NCBI GenBank assembly: GCA_035771165.1
Contig: JAWNZC010000089.1
Span: forward strand, 1 to 64,000
Source: Paragorgia papillata
Lineage: Eukaryota > Cnidaria > Anthozoa > Scleralcyonacea > Coralliidae
DNA length: 64,000 nucleotides
Direction: 5' to 3'
Position numbers and translations under genes: made by a program. The notes under the pieces are model-generated. The model worked only from the letters and a program-made list of their open reading frames with translations. It had not been told where the DNA came from and searched no databases. Shown here in pieces: positions 48,301-63,937 of this stretch. Each line of letters begins with the position of its first letter. Position 1 is the first letter of the stretch.

Positions 48301-49659
48301 AATATAATGTGGCAAACATGAGTTCAGTAGATATAGGCAGGACATAATGGAAGATCGCCCATTTCTTTATTTTATATCAAATATTGCAATAAAGTCACTT
48401 AAAAGAAAAGTAAATAAATGAATGAAATAAAAAACGTATGACCACACAAAATTTTGGTCACGCTCATGTGACCAGGCCCACTTGTCGGAAATATAGAACG
48501 TTTGCCCCACCGCTCAAAATTCCTAGCTACGCCACTGCGTTACCTCTCGACAAAGATTACATGACAAAGATTCAAAAACATTCACGCAGTTTTTATAAAC
48601 ACCGCAGAAAAACATAATGGAATTAATACTCACAGTCACAGGGTAGTACTCCTGAATTTCCGTCACGTCTCTTTCCATGTATTTGCAAATCAAAGTTTGA
48701 AGATAGATTGGCAGATCTATGTCCAAACGATGATCTTTCGTAGGAATCCATAGGCCTCTGTTGTGGAAACACTTGTTCAGTACTTTTAAGATTGTCCCGG
48801 ATGACGAACAATCTGTATTACTAAGGAAAGCTTTTCTATATGGTGAGGAAACACAGAGATAACACTCACATTAAATGTTACAATGAGCGCCGCGGTGCCG
48901 AGTTGGTACTGTTAAATTTTGGTGCTAAATCGCGACCGGTTTTTTTTATAAATAACTTAAATCATAGGGATAAAAACAAATTTATCCTAAAAGCCATTCC
49001 ATATTTTAAGAAGCACAACATTCGTCCGACCTTGAAAATCCCTTCGTTTTTAAACTGTCTGTAAAGAAAACATTCAAAAGAATTCCAGTAATTCATTAAA
49101 GATTACGCAGTTTCTTTTTTGGCGATTCACGATTTTCCAATTAAGTGCTGCAATATGAGTGCGAAGGTATTTCACTTGTTTTATTTTCTCTACATGTGTC
49201 TGCTGTCGGTACTCGAGAGTTCGGTAAAGTTGGCTAAACGGGACAGGTGTTCCCACTACAATTTCTCATCCTTCCAAACTAGCTTTCATTCGTGTTGTTA
49301 CCAATACAGATATGGAGATTGACATGCACGGACATGGACAATGCACAGTAGACTACATAAATATAGATAATTATAGTATAGAAATAGCACATATCAAACC
49401 TTTCATTCGTGTCGTCCACCCGTTTGACGTTGAAAAGGTATCCAACGATAATACCTTCATTCTTCAAGTTACCCACCACCTCAACATCGAAATTCGACCT
49501 TGGCTGGAACGCCTCACCCTGTTTTATGTACCCTATAATGCCATCTCTTGAAATTAAGTACGCCTTTTTGGACGATGCATTCACCTGGTTTGCGTTTTCT
49601 GTTTGCGACTCATCAGTACCAAATTCCTCAATGGAAACGTTCATGTTTGGACAGTTCAC
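41604..49659 (-). CDS. P-loop ATPase/helicase-like protein of the 19.2-kb transposon, nine exons
   Basis: Exons on the - strand: 49659-49400, 48835-48634, 46801-46402, 45609-45503, 45065-44980, 44613-44340, 43959-43723, 43278-42933 and 41860-41604 (about 722 aa). All phases match across the eight introns; seven are GT-AG and one is GC-AG (ATG|GCAAGT at 44,339). The N-terminal region has an ISRDGIIGYIKQGE segment. A middle domain (LIGRQPQSDVWVLGKN) precedes Walker A GPTKCGKT at ~261-268, Walker B-like YCLDDV at ~302-307, a VFTSNW sensor-like strand and SRILSRLAVVPF with candidate arginine fingers. The C-terminus is a charged tail with KRAK, a possible nuclear signal. The layout suggests an AAA+/SF3 or DUF927-like NTPase; the exact family is not certain. 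It is divergent from the transposase, so a partner role in transposition is inferred. The exon 1 donor (AAAG|GTTTGA) is the weakest. Confidence 0.78.
42188..42312. mobile_element. Hairpin MITE in an ATPase intron
   Basis: GTCAGAGCCCCTTTCCGACC at about 42,204 pairs with GGTCGGAAAGGGGCTTTGAC at about 42,272. Lies in the last intron. Confidence 0.8.
43331..43536. mobile_element. Hairpin MITE in an ATPase intron
   Basis: Long arms: GTTTGCGGATATAACCATGT at 43,337 and its complement near 43,512-43,532; the inner arms centre on GTTGCTCAGGACATCATCAG and its complement. Lies between the exons at 43,959-43,723 and 43,278-42,933. Confidence 0.88.
44726..44768. repeat. (GATT)n/(GACT)n microsatellite
   Basis: About ten 4-bp units in an ATPase intron. 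Confidence 0.9.
45240..45490. repeat. AT-only low-complexity tract with (TTA)n
   Basis: Almost pure A/T with ATT/TTA units, within an ATPase intron. No coding. Confidence 0.85.
46925..47400. mobile_element. Composite hairpin MITE in the largest ATPase intron
   Basis: A central palindrome at about 47,030-47,176 (TTATAAAGGTTCATTTGACG and complement) is bracketed by two copies of the motif TAGCCAATCAGAGCGTGCGT (46,950 and 47,339). The same palindrome family is at 53,690-53,850 in the transposase intron. Confidence 0.7.
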
Positions 49660-51085
49660 AGTATAATGAGCAAGCAGAATGTGGCGCGCGCAATTTATAA
49701 ATCAGAATTGTTTTAACATTGCCGCATTGCCACCTCTTCCATTTTTGTGTCACTTTTGCCGACACTATATTGACCAAGAATTAGATTAAAGTAGTCAAAG
49801 TTGGTAAAAATACCATTAAAATTAATTTTGAAGCGCGGCTCGCATATGAAGTATTGTAACTTTTCGGCGCGGCTCTTCCTGGCTTAGGGCATACTGTAAA
49901 ATCCGGACTGGACTGAACTGAATGGACTTAAAAATATGTAAAACCCGCATCCTGGCGTCAGTCTTAATATTGAACGAGGGATCGCACTAAGGCTTGTAAA
50001 TAAGCCTAGCTCCGGCTCTGTTGCGCAGTATCTCTGTATATAGCCGCAGCAAAAGTAAACTTGTATATTTTTAATCTTGAGAACAGAGCTAAGGAAACTA
50101 GCCTGCAGCTAACAGGCAATGCAGGAATGCGAGGTGTAAATATGATATCTTTGCGTTAGCACTCAGAACTCTTAAAATAACTGACTACGCCATGCAGCTT
50201 GGCCACAATTTGTATGGTAAAACAATATACAATTCCGAAATTATGCCCGCATACTAACGTTTTGTCAATCTTTGGCGTGACTAGTAGTCATCATCTTAAA
50301 TTGCTATACATGCGCACGTCCCCTGTTTTTAGTAGTCGTATTTGATCGGAGATATGTTTCGTCTCCGGTTTAACGTCATGTCAAGCCCCCGATCATTAAC
50401 CACCCATTACCAATACCCGTGTATTCACAAGCATCAGTGCGACCCAATAATAGCCGGGCGGGTTTTACAGATTTTTGAGTCCGGGATTTACAGATTTTTG
50501 AGTCCAGTCCAGTCCGGGTTTTACAGTATTATGCCACTGAAGAGAAGCGGTCCGGAAACTTCGATTTCAATTCCCAATCTAACACCTACTTGATCTGAAG
50601 TACCATTTTACTCTTGCAATTAGCACTTTTGCCGCAACTTCATAAAAATTGTAACTTCTATCCTTGAGCCAAAAAGCATGCACGTGTTTAAAGTGCGTTA
50701 ATCTCACCCAAAAATTATCAAATGGCCTAGTGTTGGTCTATTTATACCTACCCTGTAATTATTAGTAAAACTGCATGTATGGAAATACAGACTACAGTGT
50801 TTTGGTTTTTTAAATTAAACACGGATAATTTTTTCAGTTGGCATGCCTATGGATAGCATTAAATGAAATATTCTTTTTCAGGTGAATAAACCGTTCAAAA
50901 GTTTAACATAATTGATAAAACAGGAAATGCAGCGAATGATAAAAGCGTGCGCACAACCGATCGTCGGTGACTGATTGTACTGCCACTCTGAAAACTAAAG
51001 TTATATAAAGTTATACGCCAATCGCTCATTGACTTCGCAGACAGCTGAGCACTGATAGATGATTTAGAAAATTCTGATTTTGAAT
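49660..51085. promoter_or_regulatory. Divergent intergenic region between the two transposon genes
   Basis: About 1.4 kb separates the opposed starts, so both genes must be driven from here. A TIR-bearing MITE occupies 49,886-50,533. Near the transposase start, AAGTTATATAAAGTTATACG at about 50,998 contains a possible TATA box. No other signal is clear. Confidence 0.45.
49886..50533. mobile_element. MITE between the transposon's two genes
   Basis: The ends are related inverted repeats: ACTGTAAAATCCGGACTGGA at about 49,889 and, inverted, ACTGTAAAACCCGGACTGGA at about 50,528. The right end also has a tandem GATTTTTGAGTCC motif. No coding capacity. Confidence 0.75.
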
Positions 51086-56125
<5,040 letters not shown>

Positions 56126-56564
56126 ACATAGTCACAATTACACGAATTCCGTGAAACAAATGATTTATATATATAAATATCGTGTATCATTAAGGACTGC
56201 ATAAATATTTAATGTTAGGTTTAATGAAAACTTTTTTTAAGAAAACCTAGTGATACACCGCGTGTTTGATCTATTTGTTCTCTTACGCAAAATCAGAAAG
56301 GGTGTAAGATAATTTTGTATACCTTTGCGGCACGTGCAAAGCAGGCCAGTAAAGACCTACAGTACTTAATATGAACGAGTTTTCTGATTGGCTATAAGTA
56401 ACCACATTGTCGATTATCAATTCGTTCCCATGTTCCTTATTGACTAGGGTTAGGGGAAGGTGTTGGGTTATCTAAACTAAACAGAAGCCTTCTTAGTATA
56501 GGCAGGTGATGAACCAAGCACGCCGATGTTCGAAAATGAACAGGGCCTCTATTAAGGATTGCAC
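56126..56564. other. 3' flank of the transposase gene
   Basis: AT-rich, non-coding, running into the right TIR array. No strong polyadenylation signal (AATAAA) is apparent directly after the stop. Confidence 0.5.
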
Positions 56565-58660
56565 CACCGTTCTATAGGATCTATAGAATCTATACTACGT
56601 TCTATAGCATCTATAGGATCTATAGGATCTATACGTTCTATAGGATCTATAGAATCTATACGTTCTATAGGATCTATAGAATCTATACGTTCTATAGGAT
56701 CTATAGAATCTATACGTTCTATAGGATCTATACGATCTATATGATCTATTGAATCTATACGTTCTAAACTTCTATAGAATCTATACGTTCTATAGGATCT
56801 ATAGTATCTATACGTTCTATAGAATCTATACGTTCTATAGGATCTATAGGATCCATACGATCTATATGATCTATTGAATCTATACGTTCTAAACTTCTAT
56901 ATAATCTATACGTTCTATAGGATCTATAGAATCTATACGTTCTATAGGATCTATAGAATCTATACGTTCTATAGGATCTATAGAATCTATACGTTCTATA
57001 GGATCTATAGTATCTATACGTTCTATAGGATCTATAGAATCTATACGTTCTATAGGATCTATAGTATCTATACGTTCTATAGGATCTATAGAATCTATAC
57101 GTTCTAAACTTCTATATAATCTATACGTTCTATAGGATCTATAGTATCTATACGTTCTATAGGATCTATAGAATCTATACGTTCTATAGGATCTATACGA
57201 TCTATATGATCTATTGAATCTATACGTTCTAAACTTCTATAGAATCTATACGTTCTATAGGATCTATAGAATCTATACGTTCTATAGGATCTATAGAATC
57301 TATACGTTCTATAGGATCTATAGTATCTATACGTTCTATAGAATCTATACGTTCTATAGGATCTATAGGATCCATACGATCTATATGATCTATTGAATCT
57401 ATACGTTCTAAACTTCTATATAATCTATACGTTCTATAGGATCTATAGAATCTATACGTTCTATAGGATCTATAGAATCTATACGTTCTATAGGATCTAT
57501 AGAATCTATACGTTCTATAGGATCTATAGAATCTATACGTTCTATAGGATCTATAGTATCTATACGTTCTATAGAATCTATACGTTCTATAGGATCTATA
57601 GGATCCATACGATCTATATGATCTATTGAATCTATACGTTCTAAACTTCTATATAATCTATACGTTCTATAGGATCTATAGAATCTATACGTTCTATAGG
57701 ATCTATAGAATCTATACGTTCTATAGGATCTATAGAATCTATACGTTCTATAGGATCTATAGTATCTATACGTTCTATAGGATCTATAGAATCTATACGT
57801 TCTAAACTTCTATATAATCTATACGTTCTATATAATCTATACGTTCTATAGGATCTATATAATCTATACGTTCTATAGGATCTATAGAATCTATACGTTC
57901 TATAGGATCTATAGAATCTATACGTTCTATAGGATCTATAGTATCTATACGTTCTATAGGATCTATAGAATCTATACGTTCTATAGGATCTATACGATCT
58001 ATATGATCTATTGAATCTATACGTTCTAAACTTCTATAGAATCTATACGTTCTATAGGATCTATAGAATCTATACGTTCTATAGGATCTATAGAATCTAT
58101 ACGTTCTATAGGATCTATACGTTCTATAGGATCTATAGAATCTATACGTTCTATAGGATCTATAGTATCTATACGTTCTATAGAATCTATACGTTCTATA
58201 GGATCTATACGTTCTATAGGATCTATAGAATCTATACGTTCTATAGGATCTATAGAATCTATACGTTCTATAGGATCTATAGTATCTATACGTTCTATAG
58301 AATCTATACGTTCTATAGGATCTATAGGATCTATACGATCTATATGATCTATTGAATCTATACGTTCTAAACTTCTATATAATCTATACGTTCTATAGGA
58401 TCTATAGAATCTATACGTTCTATAGGATCTATAGAATCTATACGTTCTATAGGATCTATAGAATCTATACGTTCTATAGGATCTATACGTTCTATAGGAT
58501 CTATAGAATCTATACGTTCTATAGGATCTATAGAATCTATACGTTCTATAGTATCTATACGTTCTATAGGATCTATAGAATCTATACGTTCTATAGGATC
58601 TATAGAATCTATACGTTCTATAGGATCTATACGTTCTATAGGATCTATAGGCTTTGTTGC
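56565..58660. repeat. 9-bp minisatellite in the right TIR
   Basis: The inverse of the left array in base content (CTATAGGAT, CTATAGAAT, CTATACGTT), but with another higher-order pattern, marked by CGTTCTAAACTTCTAT at roughly 120-340-bp intervals (for example 56,759, 57,226, 57,405, 57,638, 58,022 and 58,364). The two arms therefore expanded independently. Confidence 0.95.
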
Positions 58661-58727
58661 ATCTGATTGTTAGAAGGATATATAGACACACCCATATTTG
58701 AGGACATGATACATAGAGAAAGAGCCG

Positions 58728-59095
58728 AAAATTCTCTCCAAAATCTTAGTAAACAGGCTAAGAGTGCTGTCTGAGAACTGCTAGACGGACAGAGACAACG
58801 TGGAGGACAAAAGTTAAGATACAAAGACGTAATCAAAAGACATTTGAAGAGGATTGATTGTGATGTTGACACCTGGGAAGAAAAAGCTAGAGATAGAGTA
58901 GAATGGAGAGGTATAGTGAAGGAAGGGTTTGGAAAAGTCGAAAGCAAACAGCAAAGGGAATACGAACTAAAGCGACAGTCAAGGCACGGAACATTACAAT
59001 CGGATATTGTATGCGACAGATGTAAAATAAATTTTCTTTCAAGAGCTGGTCTGAGCTCACACGTACGAGCGAACAGATGCTGATTCACCTTATCA
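58728..59095 (+). pseudogene. LINE: 3' continuation and C-terminal zinc motif
   Basis: Resumes the LINE at the duplicated AAAATT: KILSKILVNRL follows the RT block left at 39,525. After about 50 bases the bulk of the RT is deleted, and the sequence jumps to GGQKLRYKDVIKRHLKR, VDTWEEKARDRVEWR and a C-terminal CDRCKINFLSRAGLSSH, ending near 59,082. So the LINE was internally deleted as well as split. Confidence 0.88.
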
Positions 59096-59124
59096 TATTG
59101 TCTTCATCGGATACGATGGACTAC

Positions 59125-59175
59125 CGACGACGATATATATATATATATATATATATAAACCGGTATATATATATA
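59125..59175. repeat. (TA)n tract
   Basis: Two short TA runs separated by AACCGG, just 3' of the LINE end. Confidence 0.9.
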
Positions 59176-59367
59176 TGATAAAGCACGATGACAAAGTTTT
59201 TAAATAACTTCTAAACCATCATCATAAAGGTACGTAAGGTTGTAACAAAGCAAGTCAATGACCGAATGTGGGAGGCTATAAATTATCATACTGGTGATTG
59301 GAGCATGCGCTGTGATACAAAAGAGTCCCACATTTTGTATTCAAGGCAAAGAGGAATAAAGTTCTCA

Positions 59368-59482
59368 TCTAAGTGTAAACGTACACTAGAGCAAAAGTAT
59401 CCGGATTCACATTGTTTTTCATCCTCAAGGGAATAAAAAACAATGCGAATCCGGATACTTTTGCACCAGTGTAAACGGGGTC
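59368..59482. mobile_element. Hairpin MITE in the HECT intron
   Basis: GCAAAAGTATCCGGATTCAC at 59,392 pairs with its complement near 59,445-59,465; the outer arms are GTGTAAACG and complement. The loop is about 15 bases. Confidence 0.85.
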
Positions 59483-59849
59483 TAAGAAACAGCTTGTTTG
59501 CAACTAAAAGTTGCCTCTCCCTCTTGTATGGGGTCGCCACCAGCGTACCCTTGTCGGGAATTTTGAGGGACAAGTGTCTATATAATATGTGATATAGACC
59601 TCATGTGCCTATACAGTCAAACATCAGTGTCTATATCACATTTATATACAGGTTAATGGGTTTATATCATACTATAAAGGCACTGATTAAAGATTAATTT
59701 CTTTTGAATTTTCCTCATGAATTATTAATGAGGTTTAGAAATATATATATATATGTATACATGTATATATAGTTGCTACACAACTCAGCCCAACACTGAG
59801 TTAACTTTTAAATTTTCTAGTTTTCTAAATTTTAATTTTTCAATTTTAG

Positions 59850-59982
59850 AGTGCAGAAGACTATGGTGGTCCACGAAAAGAATTATTTCGCATTGTTCTC
59901 AAAGAGATTAAAGATACCTATTTTGACAGAGGTTTAAGAGAAATGCTCTGTGATAACTATTTAATTGTTGGAATAATTATGG
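59850..59982 (+). CDS. HECT-domain gene, second visible exon
   Basis: Acceptor CAATTTTAG|AGT, donor ATGG|GTGAGT. It reads SAEDYGGPRKELFRIVLKEI then YFDRGLREMLCDNYLIVGIIM, the N-lobe of HECT (D-x-GGP-RKE-F box). It joins exon 37,527-38,057 in phase 0, completing the conserved order VQFYNE-SAEDYGGPRKE. Ends in phase 1. Confidence 0.85.
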
Positions 59983-60388
59983 GTGAGTATTAATGCTTTA
60001 CTGAGTTGTGTAACACAAATTTTAGATACAGTACAATTAAAAGGAAACAATACAATGAAGATTACCTGAAAAACTTTTAGTATAATTTTTTCCCCTTAGC
60101 GGTAGTCCGTGCCCCCTCCTCTCCTTAGAGCTATGCATACCCACAACTACCCCACTTTGAGGACTACTTGTCTAATATAGAGTATGGTCACACAGGGTTC
60201 AGCATAGTAGTTCCAAAATATTTTAATACTGTATATGCTTTATTCATTTTATATGCATTACAAATATACAGTACATGTAGTGGCCTTTATGAGCTTGTTT
60301 TAGAGTAAGAGTTATTTTGAACTTGTTACGTGCACAAGGAAACAGGTTTATGGTGGCCATTATGAATAATGTCTATTGGTCTCAATGT

Positions 60389-60908
60389 CAGTGGCGTGAG
60401 GTCATGTAAGCGTAGGCAAGCGCCGCTTACCTAAACATTTTTACTGAATGAAAATTTTTTGGACCAATCTCACAAAGTCAGTCTTAATTGTTCGCTTCTA
60501 AACAATGTCAAACTAAATCTTCTGCCTACACCAACATGCATGCAAACCACCGTTTATACTCGATTTGGTTGTTGTTAGTGTTTGCGTGATTGTTCTAGAT
60601 GTTTTGTCAAGAAAGAGTCAAGTGGATTAAGAAGACTTATCTTCATACATCCTGCTTAAGAGTTCTGATTATTTCTTGTAATAATCACTAAATATACATG
60701 AAACTAAACATCAGTGTTTATTCTCGGATAATCTAGAAGATGCAAAACATGTTTTGCTGTGCATTATAAGACAAGACATAGATGGTTAGAAATCACCAGA
60801 AATGCACTCCTAGGGGTTTCAAATTCAAAACATTTCTGGGGGAGCATACCCCCAGACCCCCCTAGAGGGGTTCGCTTCCCTATCAATTTTGGTCACCGCA
60901 TGCCACTG
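60389..60908. mobile_element. Non-autonomous hAT-type element with 8-bp TSD in the HECT intron
   Basis: Ends CAGTGGCGTGAGGTCA and, inverted, CAGTGGCATGCGGTGACC. Perfect duplications CTCAATGT lie at 60,381-60,388 and 60,909-60,916. 520 bp, no transposase. It ends only 30 bp before the HECT exon at 60,938. Confidence 0.88.
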
Positions 60909-60937
60909 CTCAATGTATGTTGGTTGTTTTATTATAG

Positions 60938-61071
60938 GTCTTAGTATGCTTCAGAATGGAAAGATGCCCAATTTCATAGAAGAAATTATTCAGAAAATAT
61001 TCTCCAAAGAAATTGAAATACCTTGTGTGATGCAGATACGCGAAGGCCTGAGGAAAGTTGGCATATATGAG
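60938..61071 (+). CDS. HECT-domain gene, third visible exon
   Basis: Acceptor TTTATTATAG|GTC; reads (G)LSMLQNGKMPNFIEEIIQ and VMQIREGLRKVGIYE, a further N-lobe segment. It joins the previous exon in phase 1. The donor is uncertain: GAG|GTTAAA at 61,071 or AAAA|GTAAAA near 61,080. No C-lobe exon with the catalytic Cys is visible before 64,000, so the gene is either very long or 3'-truncated. Confidence 0.8.
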
Positions 61072-61079
61072 GTTAAAAA

Positions 61080-61750
61080 AGTAAAATCTTGACAATCAAT
61101 TACTTTATATACAGGGTGGCTATATACATACATATCCACTATATATGTGTGACTGTGTGCACCTCGTGGTATGCATGCAGGCATACATGTACATGTATGT
61201 GTGAACATGTATGTGCATGTACATGTATGTATGTATACATGTATTTGTGCAGGGGTGGCGCCTCAGGAGGGTGTAAGGTAAAGTTTTGCTGAGTCATTAT
61301 GTAGTTTTCCCAAGTCATTAACCGGGCCTAGCATGTTTATAATGCCATCACGGTTCATCCATTGTTGCAAATGAAGGCTAAATGAATTTCGATGTGTCCT
61401 ACTATAAATGTTTTACCAATTCTCACTCCCAGAGCCTGCATTCCTTTTGGCCACTTGGTGATCAAGTACTCAGTGCCGCTCCACCATCGCACATCGCATG
61501 AAAACAAAATCCAACTGAATCCAACTGGCAAAACTCGGCTATACAGTCTCCCTTGATCTATTCAATTACGGGATTTACTGCACGTGTTGCAACTTACCCA
61601 GAGCATAAAATATCCAATGTTTTGTCCAACTTTCTCAAGCATTAGTTTTTAGTTTGACGTTCGGTTCGTATTTAAATAATTCATTTCAGTTCCTCCTTAT
61701 ACACTTAACTTTTTGCCAACTGGAGGCTATGGCAAGCCAAACTGGACAAA
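61080..61750. other. Non-coding region after the third HECT exon
   Basis: 61,130-61,250 is a TGTATGTACATG-rich low-complexity stretch. No exon with the HECT C-lobe is visible. Confidence 0.5.
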
Positions 61751-61754
61751 AGTG

Positions 61755-62035
61755 TATCGAGAATAGTAAGCGATAGTTGAGAGTTGTAAACGATAGTCGA
61801 GAACAGTACGCGATAGTCGAGAACTGTAAGCAATAGTCGAGAACAGTGATGTAAACGATAGTCGAGAACAGTAAGCGCTGGACGAGATCAGCAAGCGCTA
61901 GTCGGGAACAGTAAGTGATAGTCGACAACTGCAAGCGGTGGTCGAGAATAGTAAACGATAGCCGAGAAAAGTAAGCGATAGTCGAGAAAAGTAAGCGATA
62001 GTCGAGAACTGTTGTGCAAGCGATGGTCGAGATTT
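61755..62035. repeat. 20-bp minisatellite GATAGTCGAGAACAGTAAGC
   Basis: About 14 imperfect copies, ending about 60 bases before the start codon at 62,093. It occupies the promoter-proximal or 5' UTR position of the next gene. Confidence 0.9.
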
Positions 62036-62092
62036 TCGACTGTTATTTTGGTCAGCGGTTTTCTATGTTGTCATGTTACGTCACTAACAAAG

Positions 62093-62857
62093 ATGGTATA
62101 TAAACCGAAGCGTAATTTATACCATTCTATTTCTGTAAATGGCGGGCAGGGATCCGACGTAAGTAACGACGCTGATTCTCTCAGTAATAATAACATTGTT
62201 CGGCAACTGCTAAGCAGGATAGACGAACTGTCTGAGGCAATTTCAACGCCCGTACGAGCAAACAATGAAACAGAGTCAGAAGTAAGGCGTGTTTTTACTG
62301 GAGGCCGTGGAGTTAACCCAACACAGTCTGCTTTACCGACACAGTCACGGGCGACAGAGTCAGAGAACTCAAATGAACGACGTCTCCCTGTTGGACGACA
62401 AAGAGCCTTTGAAATGAGGCGAAACTTCCAGGGACAACGTCCTTCGCCTTTGTCCCGCAGACCAAGAAACACCAGGCCTAGCTCTGTCGACAACAAACCA
62501 TTTATGCGCGATTTGATATTGCTTGGTGGTCCACACGATGTCGTTGTGCCTCGGCAAGGAACTCGCCTCGCTTTAATGGAGAATGGCCATGTGATATCAG
62601 GGTGCAAGTTTACAAAAGCACAAACAGAAGCTCAAGTAGAGATAACGATTATCGAAGCTTTTGATGGGAAAATTCCTGCTGGGGTGGATATCGAGTTATT
62701 GATGGCCATGCATACTGCGTTAGTCAAACCTACGTTGGCACCTGGACAGCGTGGCATTGATGGTGCAATTATTCAGCGGCTTTATCGAAATAAGCCTGTG
62801 TATGTTCGTCCTGACCGACCTTTACTAGATTTAAATCAACTGGAAATCGCACAACAG
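62093..62857 (+). CDS. HECT-family gene, N-terminal exon (second locus)
   Basis: 255 codons from ATG 62,093 to CAG|GTACTG in phase 0. A coiled-coil-like segment (IVRQLLSRIDELSEAI) and an Arg/Pro-rich linker precede a conserved segment: DLILLGGPHDVVVP, then GVDIELLMAMHTALVKP and IIQRLYRNKPVYVRPDRPL. I recall this 'P-vyvRP' block as the region before HECT in the expanded HECT proteins of cnidarians and fish, so this is probably the start of a second gene of the same family as 37,527-61,071. The ATG at 62,093 was preferred to upstream frames because the preceding sequence is minisatellite. Confidence 0.65.
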
Positions 62858-62927
62858 GTACTGTAACCTTGAATTTCATTATAAATAGGAGAGGTTTCAT
62901 TTGCAACGCAAATATTATGTATATATA

Positions 62928-63178
62928 TATAGTTAAAGTTCAAAGACTCAACAGGTTTGATTAGACATTTTATTACTATTTAGTTTCGTGCCACAAATAT
63001 TGTGTGGTACTCTTCAGATAAAATGGTCTAATGACTAAGATGTAGTTACAGAGATGATTATATAAGTGTCTAGATTAGGGATTATTTGGAAATTCTTAAC
63101 GTTCATTCGTTAGTTTGAATATTCAAAGGTTTAAATGTCTAATCAAACCTGTTGAGTCTTTGAACTTTAACTATAATA
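62928..63178. mobile_element. Short TIR MITE
   Basis: AGTTAAAGTTCAAAGACTCA at 62,931 and its inverted copy ending at about 63,174; arms about 45 bp. Confidence 0.8.
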
Positions 63179-63227
63179 TGCTCTGGATTCCCATCGAGCA
63201 CTCTGCCAAAAGTTTTTACAACATCTT

Positions 63228-63230
<3 letters not shown>

Positions 63231-63269
<39 letters not shown>

Positions 63270-63300
63270 CATATACACATACACATATACACAGTATATA
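63231..63300. repeat. (TA)n/(CATA)n tract
   Basis: Simple repeat; the Tyr-Ile frame is an artefact. Confidence 0.95.
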
Positions 63301-63367
63301 TAATCAAAGTCTGAGCCAGCTTTAGTCCAAAGGTAGTTCCAAGGATGTTATAAAATAGTCAAAACAG

Positions 63368-63486
63368 GATCGCTTTAAAAAACTTTATTAATGCGACGTT
63401 TCTGGCACAGCCCTTCTTCGGAATGAATGTTCAAGAGAAAGCTGTGCCCGAAACATTGATTTAATGAAGTTTTTTAAAGCGAATCA
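63368..63486. mobile_element. Hairpin MITE
   Basis: ATCGCTTTAAAAAACTTTAT near 63,370 pairs with the complement near 63,465-63,485; the inner arms are GCACAGC and its complement around CTTCGGAATG. Confidence 0.75.
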
Positions 63487-63669
63487 GTCTTCTTTTATTT
63501 TGACACTTACCGTAGTGTAAAATGCGCATTTGGATGATGGAAAATGGTTTTTACATGCATTTCAGACCTTATACCATTCTTGAGTTTATATTAACTGAAA
63601 TTTGTAATTTGTGTTTTTACAGCAAGGGCAGGAGAGGCAGCCTTGTCGACCCACTGAAATTCCACATGG

Positions 63670-63907
63670 TGTTGCGGACTGGCCCGTTTGCGGGTTATAT
63701 TAGGTCTCGTGACAACCTCGTGAAATCAACAATCGAACAGTCGAACAGTCGTGGGAGTGCGCGCTAACGAGCAACGGCACAGAGTTCTAGGCGGGAATAG
63801 TACAAAAGCGAGCTGTACATGAGAGTGATTAAATGTGTATATTGTTATTAAAACTATCTTGTGAATTGCTTGTGGAATCTACCTTGGGAGGCAGGTAATT
63901 TACAACA
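63670..63907 (+). repeat. Candidate 5' LTR of a retrotransposon running off the window
   Basis: 238 bp from TGTTGCGG to TTTACAACA, an inverted TGTTG...CAACA pair typical of LTR ends. It holds TATATTG and ATTAAA, plausible promoter and polyadenylation signals. It is followed one or two bases later by TGGCACCTCTGAC, a plausible primer-binding site. No second LTR is available to confirm. Confidence 0.55.
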
Positions 63908-63937
63908 AGTGGCACCTCTGACAAAGGATATTTAAAT

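Noticed and set aside
48840..49064. 74-codon + strand frame inside the first ATPase intron
   Set aside because: Ordinary composition but no domain, no clear splice partner to the + strand transposase, and it lies within an intron of the well-supported antisense gene.
56559..58691. Several repetitive frames in the right TIR array
   Set aside because: Same cause; frames differ between near-identical blocks.
62012..62092. Upstream start for the second HECT-family gene with a hydrophobic leader
   Set aside because: The extra codons overlap the minisatellite and its flank; the ATG at 62,093 opens the recognisable protein.
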